64,000 nucleotides of DNA from Bog-473 sp963725895 (GTDB lineage: Bacteria; Actinomycetota; Acidimicrobiia; Acidimicrobiales; RAAP-2): contig CAVSAJ010000001.1 of assembly GCA_963725895.1 (NCBI GenBank), positions 868,001 through 932,000 on the forward strand, read 5' to 3'. How positions within the stretch are numbered: the stretch's first letter is position 1; each line of letters begins with the position of its first letter. The position numbers and the translations under genes are program-made. The notes beneath the pieces are model-generated. The model had not been told where the DNA came from and ran no database searches. It saw only the letters and a program-made list of their open reading frames with translations. This document shows positions 16,753-28,208 of the stretch, in pieces.

Positions 16753-17703
16753 TCAGGGGTGATCGGCCGAGGCGAGCACGCGCTCGGTGGCCTCGACGTC
16801 CGCCCGCATCTGGGCCACCAGGTCCTCGATGGAGTCGAAGCGCTGCTCATCCCGCAGGCGGTGGGCGAATGACACGCGGGCGGCCTCGCCGTAGAGGTCG
16901 CCGTCGAAGTGCAGCAGGTAGGCCTCGACCAGCACGGGCGCCGTACCCGGCTCGTAGAACGTGGGCCGGCGGCCGACCGAGATCGCCGCTTGGTGCACGG
17001 TGCCGTCGGGCCGGCGGAAGTGCCCGGCGTAGACGGCGTCCGCGGGCAGCGCGATGTCGTCGGGCACCGCCAGGTTGGCCGTCGGGAAGCCAAGCTCAGG
17101 CCCACCCCTCCCGTCGCCGCGCACCACCGGGCCGCGCACCTCGTGCGGCCGCCCGAGCAGGCGGGCCGCCCCCTCCACGTCCCCCTCGGCCAGCAGCGCG
17201 CGGATGCGCGTCGAGGACACCGCCTCGCGACCGTCTCCGGTCAGGCCCACCCCCACCACGTCGAACGCGTAGGTCGCGCCCAACCGGCGCAACAGCTCCA
17301 CGTTGCCGCGACGACCGTGCCCGAAGTGGAAGTCCTCGCCCACCACGACCAGGCGGGCAGAGAGCTCGTCGACGAGGACCTCTTTCACGAAGTCCTCGGC
17401 CGACTCCGAGGCGCGGCGCTCGTCGAAGGGCACGACAAGGGTCCTCTCGATGCCGCACTCGGCCAGCAGCTCGAGCTTTTGCTCCAGCCCCGTGAGCTGC
17501 TTGGGTGCGGACTCGGGCCGCACGACCGAGGCCGGATGACGGTCGAAGGTGACGACCACGGTGTCGAGTCCCGCCACGGCTGCGCGCGCGGACAGGTCAC
17601 TGAGCAGCGCACGGTGGCCCAGGTGGACCCCGTCGTACGCACCGATGGTGACGGCGGTTCCTGCCTCGGGCATCGCGACCGAGGGTAGTCGGGACCCCGT
17701 CAC
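16753..17703 (-). CDS. ribF: Bifunctional riboflavin kinase / FAD synthetase
   Basis: Makes FMN and FAD from riboflavin. The N-terminal adenylyltransferase domain has the GAYDGVHLGHR nucleotide-binding motif near residue 22, and the C-terminal kinase domain (about 185-310) has ELGFPTANL near residue 205, the flavokinase signature. The longest frame begins at a GTG at 17703 that overlaps the truB stop (GTGA); an internal ATG at 17673 (MPEAGTAVT) is an equally good start and closer to the usual length. It is the last gene of the rimP-nusA-infB operon. Confidence 0.95.
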   Translation of the reverse strand: MTGSRLPSVAMPEAGTAVTIGAYDGVHLGHRALLSDLSARAAVAGLDTVVVTFDRHPASVVRPESAPKQLTGLEQKLELLAECGIERTLVVPFDERRASESAEDFVKEVLVDELSARLVVVGEDFHFGHGRRGNVELLRRLGATYAFDVVGVGLTGDGREAVSSTRIRALLAEGDVEGAARLLGRPHEVRGPVVRGDGRGGPELGFPTANLAVPDDIALPADAVYAGHFRRPDGTVHQAAISVGRRPTFYEPGTAPVLVEAYLLHFDGDLYGEAARVSFAHRLRDEQRFDSIEDLVAQMRADVEATERVLASADHP

Positions 17704-18581
17704 CCGCCCGCCAGCACGACGGCGGGCCTGATGCGGTCGGTTCCCGTCGCCTCGTAGACGGCCAGCAGCTCACCGGCGCCGTCGAGCATCGCCCACGGGC
17801 CGTCGCCCGGCGCTCCCAACGGCACCTTGTCGAGCGGGAGCCCGGTGCGGATCGAGGCCCCCGCGGTCACGTCGACCTCCACCTGCTCGAGGTCGCGCAT
17901 CGCCTCGGCGGGTGTGAGGACGTCGGCGGGACCGATGACGTCGAGAGGTCGCATCTCGCTGCCGCCGAACGAGCCGATGCGGGTGCGGCGCAGGTTGGCG
18001 ACGTGGGCGTCGCCGCCAAGGGCCCGACCGAGGTCCTGGGCCAGCACCCGGACGTACGTCCCCGACGAGCACTCGATTTCGGCCCGGTAGACGTCCGGAC
18101 GAGCCGGGTCGGGCACCGTCGTGAACCGGGAGACGGTGACCTGCCGCGCCGGCCGCTCCACCTCGATGCCCTGGCGCGCCAGCTCGTGCAGCCGCCGCCC
18201 CCCCACCTTGACGGCAGAGACCATGGGCGGGACCTGTTCGATCTCACCGGTCAGACCGTCCGCCGCAGCCTGCACGGCGTCCGGCGTGACCGACGACATG
18301 TCGTAGGTGCCGAGCACCTCTCCAGAGGCGTCCAGGGTGGAGGTGGCACGGCCCAGCACGATGTCGGTCGTGTAGGTCTTGGGCAGCACGGTGAGGAAGC
18401 GCAAGAGCCGTGTCATCCGTCCCAGCCCCACGAGGAGGACACCGGTCGCGTCGGGATCGAGGGTGCCGGCGTGGCCGACCCGGCGCTGTCCGAAGATGCG
18501 GCGGCAGCGCGCCACCACGTCGTGGGAGGTCCACCCGGGCTCCTTGTCGACGACGACGAGTCCCGTCGCGCCCTCACTCAC
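17700..18581 (-). CDS. truB: tRNA pseudouridine-55 synthase
   Basis: Converts U55 of the tRNA T-loop to pseudouridine. A 293-residue TruB with KEPGWTSHDVVARCRR at the start, the catalytic Asp in GHAGTLDPDATGVL (about residue 44) and the YTTDIVLG and GTYVRVLAQDLG motifs. The C-terminal roughly 60 residues form a small PUA-like domain. It overlaps rbfA upstream by 4 bases and ribF downstream by 4 bases, the standard actinobacterial order. Confidence 0.96.
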   Translation of the reverse strand: MSEGATGLVVVDKEPGWTSHDVVARCRRIFGQRRVGHAGTLDPDATGVLLVGLGRMTRLLRFLTVLPKTYTTDIVLGRATSTLDASGEVLGTYDMSSVTPDAVQAAADGLTGEIEQVPPMVSAVKVGGRRLHELARQGIEVERPARQVTVSRFTTVPDPARPDVYRAEIECSSGTYVRVLAQDLGRALGGDAHVANLRRTRIGSFGGSEMRPLDVIGPADVLTPAEAMRDLEQVEVDVTAGASIRTGLPLDKVPLGAPGDGPWAMLDGAGELLAVYEATGTDRIRPAVVLAGG

Positions 18582-18976
18582 GGCGCGCTGGTCCTGGGCC
18601 CCCCGCCCTCGTCGCTCCCGCCGTCTCGATCGTCGTGCAGCCCGCGCAGGAGCTCCTCGACGCGCGAGCCGGCAGCGATGGCGGGATCGGCCCGGAACGT
18701 GAGGCGGGGCGTGCGTTTCATCGTCATCTGCGTCCCGATCAAGCGTTGCAGGTGACCGCGCCGCTCCTCGAGCACGTCCGCCGTCTCTGCCTCGAGCGAG
18801 GCGAAGAAGACGACGGCTGTCCGCATGTCGGAGGCCACCTCCACCGAGGTCACCGTCACCATCGGCAACTCGTCCGCGTCGGCCAGTCGCTCGAGCTCTT
18901 CGGCCACCACCTGCCGTAGCACCTGATTGACGCGCAACGCCCGCGGGTATGTCGCCGTGCGCCGTCTCACGGTCAC
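18578..18976 (-). CDS. rbfA: 30S ribosome-binding factor A
   Basis: A 132-residue RbfA, needed for late 16S rRNA/30S maturation. The KH-like fold is recognisable from RVNQVLRQVVAEELERL, the VTSVEVASDMRTAVVFF strand-helix and the RTPRLTFRADP segment. The last 25 residues are a charged, disordered-looking tail. The GTG start at 18976 lies 35 bases after infB, and the stop overlaps truB. Confidence 0.93.
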   Translation of the reverse strand: MTVRRRTATYPRALRVNQVLRQVVAEELERLADADELPMVTVTSVEVASDMRTAVVFFASLEAETADVLEERRGHLQRLIGTQMTMKRTPRLTFRADPAIAAGSRVEELLRGLHDDRDGGSDEGGGPRTSAP

Positions 18977-19011
18977 CGCATCAGCTCCTCACTCGTGACG
19001 TCTGGGCGTCC

Positions 19012-21450
19012 TCAGGTCCGGGCGACCTCGCGCTCCTCGTACGTCTCGATCAAATCGCCTTCCTTGAGGTCCTGGAAGTCCGACAGCCCGATGCCGCACT
19101 CGAAGCCCGAGGCGACCTCGCGCACGTCGTCCTTGAATCGTCGCAGAGAGTTGATCGAACCCTTCCAGATGACGGTTCCTTCGCGGAGGAACCGCACCTT
19201 GGAGCCGCGGGTGATTCTGCCGTCGCGGACGTAGCAGCCGGCGATGGCACCGACGCGTGGCACACGGAAGATCTCGCGCACCTCGGCCTCACCGGTCACG
19301 ACCTCCTCGTACACCGGCGAGAGCAGGCCCAGCATGGCCGCCTCGAGGTCCTCGAGCAGCTTGTAGATGATCTCGTAGGTCCGGATCTCGACGTCGGAGG
19401 ACTCGGCGAGGTCGCGCGACCGCTTGTCGGGCCGCACGTTGAAGCCGATGATCGTTGCGTTCGACGCAGCCGCGAGCTGCACGTCGTTTTCGGTGATGCC
19501 GCCGATGCCGCGCAACACGAAGCTCAACTTCACGTCGTCGCGCTCGAGTCGCTTGAGCGACTCGGTGACCGCCTCGAGCGAGCCCTGGACGTCGGCCTTC
19601 AGCACGATGTTGAGCGTCGCCGTCTCACCGCGGGAGATCTGCTCGAAGAGGTCCTCGAGCTTGGCTCCCGCTGATGCCGCAACCGGCTTGTGTCCCGACA
19701 GACGGAAGCGCTGCGCGCGTGCTTCGCCGAGGGTGCGCGCACGTGCCAGATCCTTGGCACCCCGCATCTCGTCACCGGCGTGCGGCGGCTCCGAGAAGCC
19801 GAGCACCTGCACCGGCGTCGAGGGCAGCGCCTCCTTGATGTGGTCGCCCGTGTCGTCCACCAGTGCCTTGACCTTGCCCCAGGCCGCGCCGGCCACTACG
19901 GGATCGCCGACTCGCAAGGTGCCCTGCTGCACGATCACCGTCGCCACCGGGCCGCGGCCGGCCTCGAGGTTGGCCTCGAGCACGACGCCGCGACCCTCAC
20001 CCTCCACGCGTGCCGTCAGCTCCTCGACCTCGGCGACCAGCACGATCTGCTCGAGCAGGTCCTCGATCCCGGTGCCGGCCAGCGCGGAGACCTCGACGGT
20101 GATGGTGTCGCCGCCCCAGGCCTCGGGCACGAGCTCGCGCTCGGAGAGCTGCTGGAGCACGCGCTGCGGGTCGGCGTCGGGCCGGTCGATCTTGTTGAGC
20201 GCGACGATGATCGGCACCTCGGCTGCCTTGGCGTGATCGATGGCTTCGACCGTCTGGGGCATCACGCCGTCGTCGGCCGCCACCACCAGGATCACGATGT
20301 CGGTGACCTGCGCGCCCCGGGCGCGCATGGCCGTGAAGGCGGCGTGGCCCGGGGTGTCGATGAACGTGATGGGGTGGTCGTGCCAGTTCACCTGGTAGGC
20401 GCCGATGTGCTGCGTGATGCCGCCCGCCTCCCCCGCCACCACGTTGGCGGAGCGGATCTTGTCGAGCAGCAGGGTCTTGCCGTGGTCGACGTGCCCCATG
20501 ACGGTGACGACCGGCGGACGGGGACGCTGGTCGGCGCCGTCCTCCTCGTCCTCCTCCTCGAAGTAGCGGGCCAGCAGCTCGGCCTCTTGCTCCTCGCCGG
20601 GATCGACGAGGCGCACGTCGGCCCCGATCTCGGCCGCGAAGAGCTCGATCATGTCGTCGGTCAACGACTGGGTGGCCATGACCATCTCGCCCTGCAGGAG
20701 CAAGAAGCGCACGATGTCGCCGGCGCTGCGGTTCAGCTTGGGTCCGAGGTCGCGCGCCGTGGAGCCGCGCTCGATGATCACCTCGCCGTCGGGCACTGGC
20801 GCGGTCGAGGGCTGGTAGGTCGTCAGCTGCGTCGGCTCGAGCTCCTCGAGGTTGCGCCGGCGCCGGCGCGACCGGCGCTGGGGTGGCCGTCGGCCTCCCA
20901 GGCCACCTCGTCCCGGAGGCGGCGCGCCCGTCGGTGCGCCTGCGCCCGACCGCCCACCGAAGCCTCCCGAGGGTCGGCCGCCGAAGCCCCCTGCCCCGCT
21001 CCCGCCTCCGGGGCCCGAGGGCCGTCCACCCGAGGGGCGACCGCCGGTCCGCGGCGGGTAGGACCCGCCACCGGGGCGGGGTGACGACGGTGTCGTGTTG
21101 GTAGGCCGCCTCCCCCCCATGCCGGGCGGCGGCGGGATGGGTCGCCCACTCGGCCCGAGCGGCGGGCGAGAGCCTGGCGGCGGCGGCACCGGCCTTCCCG
21201 AGGGGCTCAGTGGTGGACGCGACCGCGGGCGTTCGGGCGCCGTCGGGGCCGCAGCGTCGGGCGCTTTGGCCGCCGGAGCCTGGGTCGCTGGGGCCTGGGC
21301 CGGCTGGGCGTGGGCCGCCGGGGCGGGGGCCGCCGGGGCATGGGTCGTCGGGGCGTGGGCCGCCGGAGCCTGAGGCGCCGGTGCTGGCGGCGGCGGGGCG
21401 GTGGGGCGGCTGCTGATCAAGCGTGACGGGCGCGGTCGGGGCGTCCTCAC
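19012..21450 (-). CDS. infB: Translation initiation factor IF-2, main part (frameshifted gene)
   Basis: Delivers initiator tRNA to the 30S subunit and hydrolyses GTP on subunit joining. This 812-residue frame holds a proline/alanine/glycine-rich linker (first roughly 215 residues), an IF-2 N2-type segment (RGSTARDLGPKLNRSAGDI), the G domain with VMGHVDHGKT, DTPGHAAF and NKIDRP, domain II, and the C-terminal domains III-IV ending EEREVART. The true start is at 21872: the N-terminal domain is encoded in another frame (21447-21872), and at least two indels in the GC-rich linker between about 21410 and 21560 separate them. 21450 is therefore not a natural start. Confidence 0.93.
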   Translation of the reverse strand: MRTPRPRPSRLISSRPTAPPPPAPAPQAPAAHAPTTHAPAAPAPAAHAQPAQAPATQAPAAKAPDAAAPTAPERPRSRPPLSPSGRPVPPPPGSRPPLGPSGRPIPPPPGMGGRRPTNTTPSSPRPGGGSYPPRTGGRPSGGRPSGPGGGSGAGGFGGRPSGGFGGRSGAGAPTGAPPPGRGGLGGRRPPQRRSRRRRRNLEELEPTQLTTYQPSTAPVPDGEVIIERGSTARDLGPKLNRSAGDIVRFLLLQGEMVMATQSLTDDMIELFAAEIGADVRLVDPGEEQEAELLARYFEEEDEEDGADQRPRPPVVTVMGHVDHGKTLLLDKIRSANVVAGEAGGITQHIGAYQVNWHDHPITFIDTPGHAAFTAMRARGAQVTDIVILVVAADDGVMPQTVEAIDHAKAAEVPIIVALNKIDRPDADPQRVLQQLSERELVPEAWGGDTITVEVSALAGTGIEDLLEQIVLVAEVEELTARVEGEGRGVVLEANLEAGRGPVATVIVQQGTLRVGDPVVAGAAWGKVKALVDDTGDHIKEALPSTPVQVLGFSEPPHAGDEMRGAKDLARARTLGEARAQRFRLSGHKPVAASAGAKLEDLFEQISRGETATLNIVLKADVQGSLEAVTESLKRLERDDVKLSFVLRGIGGITENDVQLAAASNATIIGFNVRPDKRSRDLAESSDVEIRTYEIIYKLLEDLEAAMLGLLSPVYEEVVTGEAEVREIFRVPRVGAIAGCYVRDGRITRGSKVRFLREGTVIWKGSINSLRRFKDDVREVASGFECGIGLSDFQDLKEGDLIETYEEREVART

Positions 21451-21872
21451 CCCCTGTCGCCGGCGCGGTCGGTGCGGCCGCCGGCGGGGCGGCCACCGTG
21501 CGCGCCGGCGCCTTCTTGAGGGGCGCGTCTGCTGGGCGCGGACGCGCCGGATGAGCTGGCGACTGCCTTCTTGGCGGGCGCCGCGGTGTCGGTGGGCGTG
21601 CCATCCTCTGCTTCGGGCGCCCGGGTGGTCGCGGCGGTGGCCTTCTTGGTGGCCTTGGCCGCCTTCTTTGCTGCGGGTGGCTCCTCAGGCTGGACCGGGC
21701 GGCGCAATCCCTCGGCGTCGGCCTTGCGGCGGACGCGGTCGGCCTGCGCGTCCTCGATGGACGACGAGTGACTCTTCACCCCGATGCCCAGGGACAGGGC
21801 TAGCTCGAGCCCCTCCTTATTGGTGAGGCCCAGCTCTTTGGCCAGCTCATAGACGCGGATCTTCTTCGGCAA
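21447..21872 (-). CDS. infB: IF-2 N-terminal domain, 5' part of infB split by frameshift
   Basis: Starts MPKKIRVYELAKELGL, the standard IF2_N opening, with LELALSLGIGVKSHSS and a Lys/Ala-rich linker. After about SSSGASAP the frame turns into arginine-rich nonsense, while a neighbouring frame continues the alanine/proline linker (RPADAPLKKAPARTVAAP). It is thus the beginning of the gene at 19012-21450. A GC-rich alanine/proline linker is a typical place for sequencing errors. The ATG is 52 bases after the ylxR stop. Confidence 0.85.
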   Translation of the reverse strand: MPKKIRVYELAKELGLTNKEGLELALSLGIGVKSHSSSIEDAQADRVRRKADAEGLRRPVQPEEPPAAKKAAKATKKATAATTRAPEAEDGTPTDTAAPAKKAVASSSGASAPSRRAPQEGAGAHGGRPAGGRTDRAGDRG

Positions 21873-21924
21873 GTGGTTCTCTGTGTCCTTGGTCTCTCTC
21901 GGGGCCCGGAGTCATCCCAGCCCC

Positions 21925-22202
21925 CTATCCTCGCACATTGGGTGGTTCGTCCCCCCACCTTGTACCGAGATGTGCACGTAACTCGGTCAATGTGGCGGCG
22001 TCGATGGCCGTTGTGAACGCCCGGTCGAACGCGTGCCGGCGCAACGCGTCATCGAGGCAGCCCAGCGACCCTCGGCACAGCCACGCACCCCGGCCCGGCG
22101 CGTACCGGTCCTCTGACAGCGCCCCGCCCGGCAGCCGGACGATTCGGATCAGCTGGTCGGCCGGCAGGGCTTGCCGGCAGCCGACGCAGGTCCGTGTCGG
22201 CG

Positions 22203-22206
<4 letters not shown>
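21925..22206 (-). CDS. ylxR: YlxR/RnpM family RNA-binding protein (DUF448), non-canonical start
   Basis: A 93-codon frame with the YlxR signature: RTCVGCRQALP with its CxxC at the start, IVRLPGG, PGRGAWLCRG and the C-terminal basic ALRRHAFDRAF. The family sits between nusA and infB in most Gram-positive bacteria and binds RNA, reported for RNase P in some species. No ATG, GTG or TTG exists in frame between the nusA coding region and the CVGC motif. The best initiation site is an ATA at 22204-22206 that overlaps the nusA stop (ATAG) and lies 7 bases after GGAGGAGG. Either ATA is used or a base is wrong here. Confidence 0.8.
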
Positions 22207-23524
<1,318 letters not shown>

Positions 23525-23528
<4 letters not shown>

Positions 23529-24034
23529 GGCCGCGTCACCCTCTCACTCTTCGCATTCCGGGCCGCTGGGCCCCATTCGAATACCGTCCGCGCCCGCTCG
23601 ATCTGGTCATAGGCGACGCGCAGCTCGCCACCGGGTACCTCGGGCCCGGCCAAGGTGCAGCCCGTGTCGTCGGCCGCCGTGAGCGTGCCGGTCACTCGCC
23701 GCACGTCCGCGCTGCCGGCGTCGACACGCATCGTGACGATCTCACCCACGGCTCGGGCGAAGTGGGCCGGCGTGCGAAGACGCCGCTCGAGACCGGGGCT
23801 CGACACCGTGAGCGTGTAGCGACCCGGGATTGGGTCCAGGTCGTCGAGCGCGGCCGACACGTCACGTGTGGCGTCACCGAGGTCGTCGAGGCCGACGCCC
23901 CCCTCCCGGTCGACGTAGACGCTGAGCTGGGCCCCGTGCATCTCGACGTCGACTAGGTCGAAACCCCGCGCCTCGAGGACCGGTGACAGCGCGTTCGTCA
24001 GAGCCGTCATGTCCTTCCTCGTCTCCTTGGTCAT
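23525..24034 (-). CDS. rimP: Ribosome maturation factor RimP
   Basis: A 169-residue RimP, an early 30S assembly factor. Landmarks are the LEARGFDLVDVEM opening strand-helix, DREGGVGLDDLGDATRDVS and the YTLTVSSPGLERRL motif near residue 90, followed by an Sm-like C-terminal domain. I chose the ATG at 24034 because GAGGAGGTGACG precedes it at the right spacing; the frame extends 28 codons further upstream without family similarity. It is the first gene of the nusA-infB operon and follows its own promoter. Confidence 0.93.
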
Positions 24035-24099
24035 CGCCGTCACCTCCTCTCGGTTCCTGCTCGATTCGTTCCTGCTCGTCCCTGCCCCAGCAAAGCGAA

Positions 24100-24121
24100 A
24101 GCGTGGGCCGCAGCCCACGCT
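24100..24121 (-). terminator. UGCG-loop hairpin in the rimP leader, attenuator candidate
   Basis: A perfect 9-bp stem (24100-24108 with 24113-24121) closes a UGCG tetraloop, an UNCG-family loop, on the minus strand. It is followed by a partly T-rich TTCGCTTTGC. It lies between the promoter at 24162 and the rimP start at 24034, so it is either an attenuator in the NusA operon leader or a terminator for read-through from proS. Confidence 0.5.
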
Positions 24122-24157
24122 TCAACGAGGTACTGATCTTAAAAACTGGACAGCTGT

Positions 24158-24176
24158 CGGAATTATAGCAATTCCG
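24158..24176 (-). promoter_or_regulatory. Extended -10 promoter of rimP-nusA operon inside an inverted repeat
   Basis: On the minus strand TGCTATAAT (24162-24170) is a consensus extended -10. It is embedded in a 7-bp inverted repeat, CGGAATT (24158-24164) and AATTCCG (24170-24176), with a 5-base centre, which could be an operator. It begins 4 bases after the proS stop, giving a leader of about 120 bases. A -35 box is poor, as expected with an extended -10. Confidence 0.6.
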
Positions 24177-24179
24177 TGG

Positions 24180-25592
24180 TCAATACGACCGGCCGACGAT
24201 CGCCATGAGCTCGCCTTCGTCATCGCCCGGTTCGGCCAGGGACCCGTCGGGACGCTGGAGGCAGCGCACGCTGATCGCGTGCTCGGCCAGCCGGTCCTCC
24301 CCGTCGGGGCCGAGCGCCCCGAGACGGACCCGGGCGAACCCGGCCGTGCCGCCCTCGACGGCCTCGGCGAGCGTGGCCACGTCGACCGTCCGGGCCTCCC
24401 GGGCCGCGGTCGCCTCGGCGAGCAGGTCCGCCCCGGCCGCCTCCAGCACGCTCCCCACGGCGCCGGCCACCGCGGGGAGCGCCACGGTCTGCTTCTCCCG
24501 CCGGTGACGGGTCACCACAGTGACGTTGCCGTCTGCGAGGTCGCGTGGGCCGACCTCGACCCGGACTGGCACACCCTTGAGCTCCCAGTCGACGCTGCGC
24601 CGGCCGAAGCCAGTGTCGGTGCGGTCGTCGAGGCGAACCCGGTGCCCGGCCGCGCGCAGCTCGGCGGTCAGCGCGTCCGCCGCCGCCCCGACCTCGGGCG
24701 CGTCCTTCACGATGAGGACCAAGACCTGGGACGGGGCCAGGGCGGGTGGAAGGCGAAGGCCGTAGTCGTCGCCGTGGGCCATCACCAGCGCGCCGACGAG
24801 GCGGGTGGACACTCCCCAGGACGTCTGCCAGACGTACTCGAGCGCCCCCGACGCGTTGGAGTACGTGATGTCGAACGGGCGTGAGAAGTTCTGACCGAGC
24901 TCGTGGCTCGTACCCATCTGCAGCGCCTTCCCGTCCCCCATCATCCCTTCACAGGTCCACGTCCGGTTGGCACCGGCAAAGCGCTCACGCGCCGTCTTGT
25001 GGCCCGTCAGTACCGGGACCGAGAGCACATCGACCATGGTCGAGCGGTACACCTCCTCGAGGATGCGGAGCGCGTACGCCCGGGCGTCATCCTCGTTCGC
25101 ATGTGCGGTATGGCCCTCCTGCCACAGAAACTCGGTCGTGCGCAGGAACAGACGCGGGCGCAGCTCCCAGCGGACCACGTTGGCCCACTGATTGAGCAGC
25201 AACGGCAGGTCGCGGTGGCTCTGGATCCACTTGGAAAAGAAGCTGTTGATGACGGTCTCGGAGGTGGGGCGCACCACCAGCGGCTCCTCGAGCTCCTTGC
25301 CCCCACCGTGGGTGACGACGGCCAGCTCGGGCGCGAAGCCCTCGACGTGCTCCGCCTCGAGCTTCAAGAACGTTTCGGGGATGAAGAGGGGGAAGTATGC
25401 GTTCTCCGCGCCGGCGTCCTTGATGCGCCGGTCGAGCTCGGCCTGCATCAGCTCCCAGATGCCATAGCCCCAGGGGCGGATGACCATGGTGCCTCTCGCC
25501 GGACCGTTGTCCGCCATCTCTGCGCCGGCGATGACCTCTTGGTACCAACGCGGGAAGTCATCTTCGCGCGTGACGATGGCGCCCTTGCTCAT
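24180..25592 (-). CDS. proS: Prolyl-tRNA synthetase, short archaeal/eukaryotic-like type
   Basis: Charges tRNA-Pro with proline. The 470-residue protein lacks the large editing insertion of typical bacterial ProRS and has the other architecture: motif 1 near RGTMVIRPWGYGIWELMQ, motif 2 (RPRLFLRTTEFLWQEGHTAH), motif 3 (SWGVSTRLVGALVMAHGDD), an anticodon-binding domain, and the C-terminal extension ending in GRSY with a terminal Tyr. I prefer the ATG at 25592 (MSKGAIVTRE); eight more codons are open upstream. It follows ispG with 54 bases between. Confidence 0.94.
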   Translation of the reverse strand: MSKGAIVTREDDFPRWYQEVIAGAEMADNGPARGTMVIRPWGYGIWELMQAELDRRIKDAGAENAYFPLFIPETFLKLEAEHVEGFAPELAVVTHGGGKELEEPLVVRPTSETVINSFFSKWIQSHRDLPLLLNQWANVVRWELRPRLFLRTTEFLWQEGHTAHANEDDARAYALRILEEVYRSTMVDVLSVPVLTGHKTARERFAGANRTWTCEGMMGDGKALQMGTSHELGQNFSRPFDITYSNASGALEYVWQTSWGVSTRLVGALVMAHGDDYGLRLPPALAPSQVLVLIVKDAPEVGAAADALTAELRAAGHRVRLDDRTDTGFGRRSVDWELKGVPVRVEVGPRDLADGNVTVVTRHRREKQTVALPAVAGAVGSVLEAAGADLLAEATAAREARTVDVATLAEAVEGGTAGFARVRLGALGPDGEDRLAEHAISVRCLQRPDGSLAEPGDDEGELMAIVGRSY

Positions 25593-25646
25593 CCGTGCAG
25601 GGTACTTGGCCGGCAACGAGGCACTCGGCGTTGCCCGTTCGGCGCG

Positions 25647-26888
<1,242 letters not shown>

Positions 26889-26893
26889 GGCGC

Positions 26894-28195
26894 TCAGTGG
26901 GGTATGTGCAGCGGGTGCGTGATGTCCAGGTAGAGGGCGGCGACGACGAACAAGCCGAGGAAGGCGATGAACAGCGCGGCGACCGGGAACAGCTTGGTGA
27001 TGTCGGCGCGGTAGTAGGGCTGGCCCTTCTTGGTCCGGATCCACTCGTAGGCGGCGATGGCGACGTGGCCACCGTCGAGGGGGATCATCGGCAGCATGTT
27101 GAGGATCCCGAAGACGATGTTGATGGCGATGAGCAGCATCAGCACCGAATAGACACCCGCCTGTTCGGCCTGGGCGCCCAGATTGACAATTCCCGGGAGG
27201 GAGACTGGCCGGGGAGCAGAGCCCGGATTGTTGGCGGCCGAGGTCGCCGCCTTCGAGTTGGTGAGCTGGTGCCAGATGGACGCGACCCCGTGCGGGGAGA
27301 AGACCTGGCCGATGCCGGCGACCTCCTGGTCGGCGACGGTCCAGATGGTCGAGAACGCCGCGCCGGGCACCGCGAACCCTGACACCGAATTCGGCGCGGA
27401 CTCGATGTTGATGCCGAGGTAACCGTGGTCCGCCAGCTTGGATCCCTCGACCGTGACGCCTTTGCCGCTCTCGGGCGTCGCCCGCAAGTGGATGAGGCGC
27501 CCGTCACGCTCGACACCGAGGGTGATCTGCTTCCCGGTGGAGTGCGCGACCGCGTCGGTCATCGCTGTGGGTGTGGCGAATGTCTTCCCGTTGACCGAGA
27601 CGATGGTGTCGCCCGCCTTCAGGCCGGCCACGGCGGCGGGCGTCGTCTTGCCGGCCCAGTGCTCGACCGAGACGACGCGATAGTTGTTGGTCAGCTGGCC
27701 GTAGCCGACCACGACGATGAGGGCCAGCACCAAGGCGATGAGGAAGTGCATTGCCGAGCCCGCCGACGCGACGATGATCCGCTGGTGGTAGGGCTGCTGG
27801 CGATACGCCCGCGGCTCGTCCTCCTCGGCCACCTCCTCGAGAGAGGTGAAGCCGGTGATGCGCACGTAGCCGCCGGCGGGAATGGCCTTGACGCCGTACT
27901 CGGTCTCGCCCTTGCGCATCGACCACAGGCGGGGGCCAAAGCCGACGAAGTACTCGGTGACCTTCATGCCGGCCCATTTGGCGGTGAGGAAGTGGCCGAG
28001 CTCGTGCAGCATCACGACCACCACCAAGATCGCGATGAACAGGAGCAGGTAGCCCCAGCCGATGAGCACGAACAGCGCCGAGATCGCCGCGACGGCGGCG
28101 AGCAGCTGGACCACGCGCGCCGGGTTGCTGGACGGCTCAGGGCCTGCCCCGAGGGGCGGGACGTCCGCCCGTTCCTCCTGCTCGGTGAGCGTCAT
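26894..28195 (-). CDS. rseP: Site-2 protease RseP-like (M50) with PDZ domain
   Basis: A 433-residue intramembrane zinc metalloprotease that cleaves membrane-bound regulators. It has HELGH in the first catalytic helix near residue 64, a PDZ domain in the middle (LKAGDTIVSVNGKTF near residue 180), and the second motif NMLPMIPLDGGH near residue 370 that supplies the Asp ligand. About four membrane helices are visible. The start ATG at 28195 has GAGGGAG upstream. It sits between dxr and ispG, the usual actinobacterial arrangement. Confidence 0.94.
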   Translation of the reverse strand: MTLTEQEERADVPPLGAGPEPSSNPARVVQLLAAVAAISALFVLIGWGYLLLFIAILVVVVMLHELGHFLTAKWAGMKVTEYFVGFGPRLWSMRKGETEYGVKAIPAGGYVRITGFTSLEEVAEEDEPRAYRQQPYHQRIIVASAGSAMHFLIALVLALIVVVGYGQLTNNYRVVSVEHWAGKTTPAAVAGLKAGDTIVSVNGKTFATPTAMTDAVAHSTGKQITLGVERDGRLIHLRATPESGKGVTVEGSKLADHGYLGINIESAPNSVSGFAVPGAAFSTIWTVADQEVAGIGQVFSPHGVASIWHQLTNSKAATSAANNPGSAPRPVSLPGIVNLGAQAEQAGVYSVLMLLIAINIVFGILNMLPMIPLDGGHVAIAAYEWIRTKKGQPYYRADITKLFPVAALFIAFLGLFVVAALYLDITHPLHIPH

Positions 28196-28208
28196 GACTC
28201 CCTCAACG

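Noticed and set aside
19012..21872. Two separate genes for IF-2 (short N-terminal protein plus initiator-less main protein)
   Set aside because: The N-terminal domain, linker and G domain are collinear with ordinary infB, and the linker continues through the third frame, so a split by indels explains it better.
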